From NCBI RefSeq assembly GCF_010389155.1, contig NC_057766.1:38511516-38575515 (forward strand): 64,000 nucleotides of DNA. The letters run 5' to 3'. The stretch's first letter is position 1. The number at the start of each line of letters is the position of its first letter. The translations under genes and the position numbers were made by a program. Under the pieces are notes generated by a model that did no database searches, was not told where the DNA came from, and saw nothing but the letters and a program-made list of their open reading frames with translations. This document shows, in pieces, positions 36,391 through 46,046 of this stretch. This DNA is from Erigeron canadensis (taxonomy: Eukaryota > Streptophyta > Magnoliopsida > Asterales > Asteraceae).

Positions 36391-36809
36391 ATGAAATGTC
36401 TTTCTCAGATCCCATCCATTCAGTTGACTAAGCAACAAAGAATCCTTAAACCATTGTTTCAATTTTTACCAATTCAAACAAACAATATTTCACATTCACA
36501 ACTCGAATCGAGAAGATTTTACTCTAGGGGATTTAAAGCAGCATTGTCAACAGAAGAGTCGTCTAAGAACAATGCAGCCAGTGGAGATGAAGTCCCGAGA
36601 GTTAAGTTGAAATGGAGTGAGTTATTATTAGACCCGGACCAGGATAATGTGGTAACGGTTGGGTTAACCGGGGTGTTGGCATTGGCGGGTGTACATGTGT
36701 TGTGGACTTGTGGCAGTTGTTTGTAGCAACAATGGCCACCTTGATTGCTGGTATGAAGTATACTTTTGTAGGGGTTCTTCTCATTTTCATTCTTATTACT
36801 CTCCTTTGA
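36391..36809 (+). CDS. Small, probably organelle-targeted two-helix membrane protein, frame broken
   Basis: From the ATG at 36391 the frame encodes a basic, Ser-rich N-terminus (1-58, with RRFYSRG at 41-47) typical of a mitochondrial or plastid presequence. A charged segment follows (VKLKWSELLLDPDQDN), then a hydrophobic helix, and a stop at 36724-36726 (111 codons). A different frame continues with a second hydrophobic helix up to a stop at 36807-36809 (LFVATMATLIAG..., ending ILITLL). An 8-bp near-duplication (TTGTGGAC at 36700, then TTGTGG at 36708) lies at the junction and accounts for the shift. The LLDPDxDN-helix-helix layout resembles a plant-specific family I remember but cannot name. 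This may be a pseudogene, a natural variant or an assembly error. An AATAAA lies just past the second stop. Confidence 0.6.
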
Positions 36810-36849
36810 CATTTTACTTTCATTTTTTCCATCAATAAATTACAACTTT

Positions 36850-38050
36850 AGTTAATTAGATGATTTCCCTACATCGGTCATGCTACATCTAACGTGCCCG
36901 GGGGGCTGAGTACGTATATCATGATGTATCTATATCTTTGACTATAGAGTATACACTTCTAACTATGTACTTAACAAGTCTATGGTCAACAATATATTGA
37001 TCATGGCATCATTGCATAACTCCTTAGCAGCATTCAATGATGTGCATTTCCTACCAGATTTCCCAAGTGGAACCATGGGTCCAAGAGGTAGTAGCATGAT
37101 CTATGGTGGGTGTTACATGACCCGATTAGCGTGAGGGAAGGGCCTTATTTGTTGATTGTTGATGAAATTTTGCTTATTATCACTCCATATGGTAGATTTG
37201 GAAACAAAACCTTCATTGTACTATCATTAGTGACTTGGATTCTTATTGACATGTTTTTTATTACTCCGTAAAATAATTAATACAGTTCTACTTAGCTATC
37301 AGTATCTTAACTTGACCACTTATGTAATTTTAATTATAGTTAGTATCCAAATCCTTATCAATTAGTCTAAGAAACACTTCAAGCATTTGTATGCAAAAAA
37401 ATAGAACGTTATCTATTGGGGGCCACGAAGATTAATGAATGAACTTGGATGGTAACAATGGTCATCCCTTACTATATGAGTTTGGTCGGGTTCTTCAAGA
37501 TAGTTACTTATCGGTCAGAAACTGTCGATGGTGACCAAGAACTCAAGAAGAGGGGCTACCTCCCATTCCAATCCCTTTAAAATGAGTCAGATTTTCGAGG
37601 TAGAAGATCATTGGCCCAAACGCATTTTTGTTGCAAAGTTCTAAGCCAGTCTAAGCTAGTCATTTTAGATACTTTTCTTATCGATCTAACTCTCGGACAG
37701 ATGCAGCTGAATTCACATTTTAGGCCCTAAGTATTTTTAAACATGAAAAGGCGATTACATTTGTCTTTTTACAAAGACATAGAATTGCGTGATTTATCCA
37801 AACTGAAATATCTAGAAATCAAGGAATCATTAAATCCAACCACAATATCCAGAAATGAAATCAAAGAATTAGAATCTGAGTGAGAATTAAACAGTACAGT
37901 GCAAGTCTCGGATCTAAAACGAAAGGCTAACTCTCTGTTAGTGATTAATCTTAGAATATTCCAACAACAGTTCATTCAGACTATAATGGTTCCAGTGTGC
38001 GACTCAATTCTCAGTCTTGAGTCATTTTAGCATACAAATAACTTTCAAGA
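36850..38050. other. Intergenic DNA between convergent genes
   Basis: I recognise no coding sequence, RNA gene or delimited transposon here. The right end, to 38313, should include the 3' UTR of the minus-strand NIFK-like gene. Confidence 0.4.
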
Positions 38051-38313
38051 AGATGCACACATCATTACTACTAGTGATACTGGGCAAAAGATCAAAGCAT
38101 CTGAAATATTACATGTTACGAGCAAAATAAATATCAAAATTTTCATTCATTTCCTGGTTACTAGTTGCTACATCACAAAAAGTATGAAGATTCAAGTACA
38201 TAGACACCAAAGCTATAACTACACATCCAGAAAACACCAGAATCTGATATGCTTGTTGGTACAGAAAGCTAACATCCATCAAGATTTGTTTCTTTCCTCA
38301 CCCTCAAATGGCC

Positions 38314-40349
38314 TTAGTCTTCAAACCTGATCTTCTTGGGCGCAGGCGTATCATTGCCCACCTGTTAACCAGATCGAACAAAGTTAGTGTTGACCAGCTC
38401 ACGAATAAAAGACAACCATCGACATTGGGTTAACAGATTCAACCCAATTTAAAAGGGTGGAATGATTACCACAACCCATATAGACCTTTCTTTAATTACA
38501 TGTTTTGACCTGAACCTATATTGACCCATGACCCCACCCAGACATTTTGCTGACCGACTAATCCCAAATTGATAAGCACACAATTAGAAAGATCAACAGG
38601 TTCTTACAATTTCTGGGCACTCATAGTCAATGCCAGCAGCCTCAATTTTCTTTCGCCTTTTCTGGTCTCTTTTCAAGAGTCTGTCTACCAACTTCTTGTG
38701 CTCTTCAAATGTCCTTTCCTATATAATATTCACGTTTTAGTTAACCAATTGTTGCCATATCACACCACAGAGTTGAACTTAAAAGAGCTTTTTACTGATC
38801 TTGATATATGGATCTTATACCTTGTTATGACGTTTTCGTTCAATACGAACCCAGTCCAATGGCTTATAGTAACGGTTAACACCTTTCCACCTACACAAAA
38901 GATGAACAACATCCTAGTTACACCAGAAACAACACGCCTTACATTGCACACTAGTCAGTGCAGACTACATGGCTTATAGAAATAAGTTAAGAAAGAATAT
39001 TTATCAAAACGTAGGCATACAACTACTGCAAGTCGCCTATGAAACTTGTGGGAAGCCAAAATCCATCAAATTTTGATTCATTTTCAAAGTATAATGATCA
39101 ATTGTAGTCCTGCCTGGGTAGGAAGATAAAGACCCAGACCCATAGTCATAATATGCAACTAAAAGTAGCCAAATAAGAGGCATTGACATTCCAAATCATA
39201 TGAACTCTTCTAGCGTAACTGCCTAATAGTGACACCAAATGCTAATAAGTCAAGTAGAATATTCTAAAAGTTTGAAAGTACGTGTTTTCTTCAACACGAT
39301 ACTCATATCAATAATCAACTTTTGACTTCAAATAATCCAGAAAGAATGTACAGAATTCAAATCCTCAAAAACAGAATGTTCAGCTGCTTACAATTTGGAA
39401 TGAACACGTTCTGGTGGGATCATCTGAACTTGCAACAAATGCTCATATAGCAAATAGTTATGCATGGTTTCAGCAACAATCTTTGCCACCTACGTTGATA
39501 TGTATAAAACTATAAACTTCAGGGCTCTGGAGAAAAAACTAAAACTTTAACTTATACGTAAAGAAAAGTAATAAACCTCTGGGGACGCAAACTCAATGAA
39601 TCCAAAATGCTTCGATTTTCCGGTCTGTAACAAACCAAAGCGTTCACTAAATCAATATCATACATTGATAGCAACAGGCGGCATCCTAGTTACGGCTACA
39701 TTACAACTTATATGTTGTTTATGTAAAACACGATACTAAAAAGAACGATCGTACCTTTTTATTCCTTGCAATCCTAACCCTCCTGATTTCGCCAAACTGC
39801 TTGAAAAAAGCTGCAAGAGATACATAAATGAAAAAAGAATCAACTTATAGAACATTCAGTTATACAAACTTTTTCAAAGAAAAGTTTCAGACACTGAAAA
39901 ACGATAACAAAAACAATACCTTCCATTTCGTTCTCGTAAAACCCATGAGGAATTCTTCCAATATACAGCACAGTTGATTTATTTTCTAGATTTTTGCTAA
40001 CAGGCAGTTTTCGAGGTGGACCACCTGCTAAAGGCTATATATTCATTCACATAAAGCATAAACAAATCAATAATATAACATAATAATTGTATAATATGAA
40101 ACAGCTATAAACCCTAATCTAATATCGTTTCCATATATCCCAAACCAAACAAATAAATGAAATTTACTAATATCAGTAAATAAATACATACATATACATT
40201 CAGTAATTAAATACAGATAAAAGAGTTAGAAAGAAAAAAAAAAAAAAACTTACCAAAAATTCAGCGGATTCATCTTTACGAGCAGCGGTTAATTCGGTGG
40301 AACCTTTTTTTATTTTCTTCAACATGGATTTTTTCTCCTTTATCCCCAT
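38314..40349 (-). CDS. Nucleolar RRM protein, NIFK/Nop15-like (60S ribosome assembly)
   Basis: Eight coding exons with GT-AG borders and matching phases: 40254-40349, 39920-40034, 39755-39810, 39577-39624, 39392-39489, 38821-38890, 38608-38718 and 38314-38361, giving 213 residues. A Lys-rich N-terminus precedes one RRM (about 53-131) with RNP2 VLYIGR at 54-59 and RNP1 KHFGFIEF at 94-101. After the RRM come the [13 protein letters not shown] block and a basic helical stretch (about 146-185, [23 protein letters not shown]), both typical of the MKI67-FHA-interacting nucleolar phosphoprotein and yeast Nop15. Those relatives bind the ITS2 region of pre-rRNA and act in large-subunit maturation. A nucleolar location is inferred from the family. 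The first exon also encodes an A-rich, Lys-dense patch (MLKKIKKG). Confidence 0.93.
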
Positions 40350-40559
40350 CTTTTTTTAAAAGAATAAATTAGAGTTAGTTACATCAAATTAGAAAAGAAA
40401 AAAACAAAATAAAATAGCCTGGATTAAGAGAGAAGATACCTGACAGTGTGTGAGAGGTTAATGTCGGACGGTGGCTGACTAACGGTGGTTTGCGGTGGCG
40501 GCGATTATTGAAGAGAATAATGAGCTGCAGCTTGTAACCTATTTTTGCTCTTAAAACTT

Positions 40560-41110
40560 GTATTTGGGGTTTTGTGTGTATTAAATAGTCTGCTATAAAC
40601 CCTAAACTATAAATGCTTTACAAATTTACCCCTAAACTTATATTGAATGCACATTATTTTTTACTGATTAATTATATGTACTCATATAAATATTTTCTTT
40701 TTATCCTGTAACACTATAACAGTTATCATAAAGCAACTCTTTTCTACCTTTGGTATTTTTGGAAAAAAAAGTATATGATATTAAAATCAAGTAAGCTTGT
40801 TTGTAACTTTATATAGATGAACACGGGTCAAAAATTGGATCAAATTAATAGAAGAAAGTCATGAGCTTAAGGTATTCGAGCTGGTCAATTTTAAACATAA
40901 ACATGTCAGTCTAAACTAATCTTAATTTCAAATTATGTAATAATCTAGGCTGGATGACGTATTATGAGTAATCGAGTACAAACAATAAAGAAAAGGGCTA
41001 ACTGGATGGCTAAGAACTAAATTGGGCCTACATCTTTTTCATGATTGGGCTAAAAAAGGAACAAATACGAAGAGTTGGAACAAAGTTAATAACTGACAGT
41101 GTTAGTATTT
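40560..41110. other. Upstream region of the NIFK-like gene
   Basis: AT-rich sequence 5' of the minus-strand gene; its leader probably starts near 40540. I see no other gene. Confidence 0.4.
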
Positions 41111-41390
41111 GGGTATGTTTGGCACAAAAGCTTGGAGCTGAGGTTGTAGTTAAGGGCTTGGGGTTGGAGCTTGACGTTGGGGCAAGGGGTTGGGGCTTTT
41201 TTTCCAACTCTCTTCCTACGAGCTTTTATTTTAAATACCTTTTGGGGCTTTTAGGAGTTTTTCGGGGCTGGGACTTTTGATTTCTTATGTATTGCCAAAC
41301 AGAGCTATAATTTTCAAATGAGCTTATTTTTAAAAGCTAAGGGCTTTTAAGCCCTTAAAAGCCCCTAAAAAGCCTTTGTCAAACAGTCCC
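41111..41390. mobile_element. MITE with GGGTATGTTTGGCA ends
   Basis: The left end GGGTATGTTTGGCA mirrors the right end, which read inward is GGGACTGTTTGACA. The interior is rich in mirrored AAAAGCCC/GGGCTTTT words. TTT lies on both sides, but I do not regard that as a convincing duplication, so the superfamily is open (hAT or Harbinger). Confidence 0.5.
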
Positions 41391-41542
41391 TTTGTATGTG
41401 TTAATTGGGGTTGTGACAGCTTATGCTTTGTGATATGTGTACCAGTGATGAACGAAATCTATGTTAGTGGTTGTAATGATATATTAAGTATCCATTATTC
41501 ATTTTTTTTTAATAATATTAAATTTATTAAGTAAAAATCAAG

Positions 41543-42040
41543 TTACATCTGAATAATTGGTAAGCGAGCAACAAGCTGCGCCGCTATCCCTTTTTGAATC
41601 AAAAAACATATTCTACTGAATACAAATCCTTGGTTACTCGGGCTTTGTGCGTCTTTGTGGACCACCTTCTGCCACCGCTCTAAAAACTGAACCGCCCTAT
41701 GACCTTGATTCTCTAAACATGTTGCCTCGTGCTTGGCAACCTTCCTAGTTTCCGCCTTCAAAACTGCTTGGCCCGGAACGAAGCCATTGTCCCGCAACCC
41801 CACCAACGGGGACACCCCAGTGAGGTCGACGCATGCGTGCTTACCCTCGACCAACCAAACACAAGGAAGTCCGCATGACGCAGGGTAGATCTCCCATCCC
41901 GCGGATCAGTCAGAAAATTAACAGAGGCTTTATTTTTGGTTGAGATTCCGACACGCCTAAGCACATCCCATAAAACATCTCTAACCCAGTCATGACGGTA
42001 CTTAAACCCCGACAATTCCTTACAATGGAGGGCATACTCG
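41543..42040 (-). pseudogene. Decayed fragment of a reverse-transcriptase-associated ORF
   Basis: On the minus strand two adjoining frames make one protein-like reading. The first ends in NFLTDPRDGRSTLRHADFL (about 41850-42040). The second begins GKHACVDLTGVSPLVGLRDN and ends AAQLVARLPIIQM (41543-41854). A frameshift near 41853 separates them and there is no start codon context. I recall very similar sequences, many annotated as reverse-transcriptase-related, repeated in plant genomes and common in Asteraceae. I cannot assign the exact element class from this fragment. Confidence 0.5.
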
Positions 42041-43216
42041 CCAACATAAAGTCATAAACAACTTAGTTTGATTAGAAAAGAATAACAACATAAACTCATA
42101 AACTAACATAAATTGTCATAAGTTACTTGCATAACTAACTACCAAAATGTATAAAAGAACGACAACATAAACAACATTTGTAAAACAAAATGTATAGATG
42201 GGAAATGCATATATGATGACGATGTAAACAACATATACCAAAATGACAGTCGTACATGTCATAAACACACATTGTTGTGCTTACGGCGGTTGTTACAATC
42301 ATACAATGTATGGTTAATGATGATACTCATGTCAAATTGTGTAACATCCCAGTATTTTAAGGTAATAGAAAATTAATCTTTTTTGTAGTTTTGACATTAA
42401 ATTAATTTCCTAGTATTTTGTTTTGAGTTAAGGGATTAATTTAGTTGGAACTTTAGTGGCTAGCGGGTATTTTACCCACAAAATACAATATGGGACGTGG
42501 CTAGCAGAGAGAAAAGCCAGCCACTAAGTTGATGATTCATGTTTTCCCACTCAAGCTCTTTTCTCTTCTAACTACTCCATTTTCTCAAAATCCTTCCATG
42601 GTTCATGCAATAGAAACTCAAATTGAAGAAGTTTAATCTTAAAAGCTATAACAATAATCATCTCCTATTGTGTTAGAATTGAAATTTGGGGCTTCCTTGG
42701 AGGTGGTGGTGACCGATTCTTTAAAGAAGAAAAAGAGGAAGAATTCTAATTTGAAAACCCTAATTCTTTGTTTCCCATTCTTGAGGTATAGATTTCATAA
42801 CCTTAGTTTGATTTGTCATTTAAAATTAGGGTTCTTAGCCTTAGAGTTGGGGTTTTTGCTATTGGGGTATTCAAGTGAAACCCTAACTAAATTTGAATGA
42901 TGTATGGATTATTGATTGAAAGAATTTGTTGTTAGTGAGAATCCCCTGTGGTAAAGATCTCATGGTGTTTGGCTAGTGTTTATAAAATAAAGCTTTATTT
43001 TGAGAAATTGAAGATTTGTTGGAAAGTGTTTAGTAGCCAAACACCATAATCTTAGAGTTGTTGAATGTAAGTAGTTGAGTCATGGAACTCATAAATGATA
43101 TGTGATTACTTTTGTATAGGTGTTGAAGATTAAATTGTCGATCTTGTAGCCTTGTTGTGTCAACTAGCCAAGTTTATGGTGAGTGTATATGCATATAATC
43201 ATGTTCTTGTTACTAG

Positions 43217-43340
43217 AGGTCATAGGTGGGTAAATTCCTATGACCCATTAGATAGTTGTTTGTTAGAACTAGTAGGTGGGTAAATTCCTACTAGTCAATT
43301 TGTTTATAAGAGCTAGTAGGTGGGTAAATTCCTACTAGCC
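43217..43340. repeat. Three tandem stem-loops with a constant loop
   Basis: The units are at 43217-43245, 43267-43296 and 43311-43340. Each has two perfect 9-bp arms around the invariant 10-nt loop TGGGTAAATT. The arms are GGTCATAGG/CCTATGACC, ACTAGTAGG/CCTACTAGT and GCTAGTAGG/CCTACTAGC. Every difference between units is matched on the partner arm. Confidence 0.9.
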
Positions 43341-43903
43341 AAATTATCCATGGCCATGTTGAAAATGAATGTATGTTGTTTGAAATGTATGAAAAGGCTA
43401 GATTATGATTATATGTGTATGCATTCACTAAGCGTTGCTTATGTTTTAGTTGTTTAACTCTTTTATAGGAGTTGGTAGTAGCAAAGGTAAAGAAGTGATC
43501 GAGTGAAGTTAGAATTTGGAAGCTCTTGCCATTTGGAAGGTTGGCATTTGGATAATTTGGGTAGATGGTCCCTTTTGATACCCATTGGCTTTTGATACAT
43601 GTTCTTTGGTCAAATTATTTTTGGATGAACTCCTGAAAGGTTGTAGTTGCGTTGGAAACTTTAGTAATGGTAGAATTTGTAACTAACTTGACAATTACCC
43701 AAGTAGGGTTATTGACCCGCTTGTGAAATTTTGTAGTCAAAAGTCTTGGTAGAAGGAATGATTTCAATGTATGGGTGACTTATGCTCTAAAGGTCATGTT
43801 TTGATATTCGGAAATGTTGAAGTTGAAATGGTGTTTTGGTTTAACATTTAAAGTTAAGTGCGGGAAAACCTGATTTTGAACAAGTGGTTTGCTGCAGGTA
43901 GCC

Positions 43904-44073
43904 CCCACTGCGCCGCAGTGGGAGCCTGCTTTAGCTCACTGCGCCGCAGTGGGCTTTTGGTTATTGTTAGCCGAGATATATCACTGCGTCGCAGTGAGCT
44001 TTCTTTCACTTTTGGCAGAGAATTTCCACTGCGCCGCAGTGGAGGTGGTCTCGCCTCACTGCGCCGCAGTGGA
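43904..44073. repeat. Five copies of the palindrome CACTGCGCCGCAGTG
   Basis: Copies start at 43906, 43937, 43982, 44027 and 44057, so the spacings are 31, 45, 45 and 30 bp. Each is a perfect 7-bp inverted repeat around one centre base (C in four copies, T in the third), and flanking bases extend some stems to 9 bp. The GC-rich blocks stand out from the AT-rich surroundings. Confidence 0.9.
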
Positions 44074-44185
44074 CACCAAAAAAAAAAATAAAAAATTATT
44101 CGATTTTGTTTAAAAGGGTTTGGGTCCTTACAAATTGCCAAAAGATTAGTTGGATTGCACAAAATAGACAATTACTAATAACATA

Positions 44186-44365
44186 AAGGATGAGGATTAT
44201 TTTTCTTACAAACAATGGTGGGTATGTTCTACGATTTAATTGAATACTGGGTATGTTCTACGATTTGATTGAATACTGGGTATGTTCTACGATTTGATTA
44301 ACATATGGAGTAACCGAGAAATTAATTAAGGATGAGGATTATTTTTGTTACAAACGATGGTGGCA
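44186..44365. repeat. 29-bp tandem repeat inside a direct duplication
   Basis: GGTATGTTCTACGATTT-containing units of 29 bp start at 44221, 44250 and 44279 (the last partial). About 35 bp beginning AAGGATGAGGATTATTTTT occurs on each side (about 44187 and 44328). Confidence 0.8.
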
Positions 44366-44539
44366 AGTAGTGGTTGTAGCCACAACGAGTAATGAAATAA
44401 TGGAAGTAAAGTTAATGTGTCTATCTATGATCAAAATTAAATAATTTAATTCAAGAAGGTAAAAATGTTAGATTGACCATGTTTTTAAGCAAATCTTTTA
44501 CCCTTATTTATCATAAGTCCTAAAATAATACTACTGTAA

Positions 44540-44758
44540 GAGCAACATGGTTGGATCAGTGGTAAACACCCCGACCATAAGTTCGATTCTCATCCCATGC
44601 AAAGGTTGGAAGGCCTTTTCTACCATTTAGGTAGAAATGAAAGCAGTATCTCTACTTACGTAGAGGTAAGGTCTATCTACATTTTAACCTTCCCAATACA
44701 ACGTCGAGATACTGAAACTTAAAATCCGCAAAAGGCGGCACTAAAGTGTTTTTTTTTT
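44540..44758 (+). mobile_element. tRNA-derived SINE (copy 2)
   Basis: The head (GGTTGGATCAGTGG, then box-B-like AAGTTCGATTCTC), the middle (AAAGCAGTATCTCTAC, GTAGAGGTAAGG) and the T-run tail match the SINE at 11186-11424. The flanks share AAATAATAC (44523-44531 and 44761-44769), with further imperfect similarity. Confidence 0.7.
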
Positions 44759-44859
44759 ATAAATAATACGAGTAGCACAGTGACAGTGATTTGAGGGAAC
44801 TCAAAAAACTGAAAAATCGAGCCAAGAAAGAAAGAGGAGGGAAAATAAAGCGGCATCAT

Positions 44860-45070
44860 CAAACTTCACGAGATTTCCACCCCCTTCTTCACCCACCCGT
44901 GCCCCTATATTCTGTATCTGTTATCTAATACTATCCATCTTTGACTTCTTCTTCTTCTTCTCCTTCTAAGTTTTTCTGTACACTTTCTCACTGTCAGTTT
45001 TCTACTGCTAAAAATCCTAATATTTCTAGGGTTTATCACGACTCTGGATCTACTAGCAATCAATCAATCA
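44860..45070 (+). promoter_or_regulatory. Leader-like segment reading toward the ROS1-like 3' end
   Basis: A promoter-like stretch (CCCCTATATTCTGTATC at about 44902) is followed by a strongly CT-rich run (CTTCTTCTTCTTCTTCTCC) and a consensus-like donor (AATCAG then GTATGA at about 45071). This looks like a plant first exon on +. I found no downstream coding exon for it, and the only nearby gene is the ROS1-like gene on the opposite strand. It may be the first exon of an antisense or non-coding transcript. Confidence 0.3.
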
Positions 45071-45079
45071 GGTATGACT

Positions 45080-46046
45080 TATTCAGTTTTTCTCTATCAG
45101 TTATATATATACATTGTATGAATATATTGGAGTTGCCATGTGGTTTGTGTTTAGGGTAGATTGAATGTGTGTTTCATAGTTGTTCAAAATGTTTATTACT
45201 AGTCAACTGATTTTTACTATTATGTTAAGTTTTCCTGCTTACAAAAACCTTAAATGATTTTTTTCTTTTCACTTTAACAATCACACCGCGTTTGAAGCAT
45301 TTGAAATCCGAACACGTTGCACCAAAGGCATGGCGTTGTGTCGTATCATCTACACAGAATCTCGGCCTTCGGAAAGCTGACATGGTTTTCACCTTTTCTT
45401 TTATGCCAAACAAAGTGTACATGTCAAGTGTACTGCCACATAGACAAATGATGATTTGGCGCCTATAGGCATGATCCTGATGACTCGACAGTCGACACAC
45501 ACTTTCAGCACAATATTCCTACATGTGACAAGTTGGATTTTTTTCATCTTTTTACTGAATGATAAATTTTTGCGTACACTACATTTTCAAAATTTGTATT
45601 TTATGTTATTTTTGTCGACAATTTTCTTGTAGTATTATTAGGAATTTATGTTTGACCAGAAAGGGAGCACACGGCAGAGATTATATAAAGTATGGTCAAA
45701 TGTGGAAGTTGAATGCAGAATAGGTAGCTCTAGTTTAAATTTTGTAATCAGGAAGCTGTTCGAAACTACATACATCAATTTCGAAGTTAAAAAGCAACCT
45801 ACTGCTTAACTAATTTCTTTCTTATGTAAGATGGGCTAACTGGTTAAAAGAATGGCTCTTTTCCGAGCACAGGGAAATAAAATAAAGATATCAATAATCT
45901 CACGTTAACTTTTCTCTGATAGCTTACATATGTCACCGCGATTGCATTAAAGCATGGATAGTCGAATGTACAACAATTTGTTGTTAGTCTCTGAGCTCTT
46001 TTCTACTACAATTCTCTAACCTGGAGCTTTATCTTTGTTTTGTAGT
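45080..46046. other. 3' flank of the ROS1-like gene, no coding sequence seen
   Basis: This stretch should include the 3' UTR of the minus-strand demethylase gene. I see no other gene. Confidence 0.4.

Larger units (their letters stand above)
42340..44132. mobile_element. Solo LTR (1,793 bp) with 5-bp TSD
   Basis: It begins TGTAACATCCC and ends GTCCTTACA (TG...CA), flanked by a perfect 5-bp duplication AATTG (42335-42339 and 44133-44137). No second LTR, primer-binding site or pol sequence is attached, so it is a solo LTR left by recombination between LTRs. TGTAACATCC-type starts are common in plant Ty3-type LTRs, but the class is inferred. Two hairpin arrays (43217-43340 and 43904-44073) lie in its right part. 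Confidence 0.8.

Noticed and set aside
44941..45159. Serine-rich ORF starting TTSSSSS on +
   Set aside because: It has no ATG start. The apparent serines come from a CTTCTTCTT leader-type repeat, and the reading crosses a likely splice donor at 45071.
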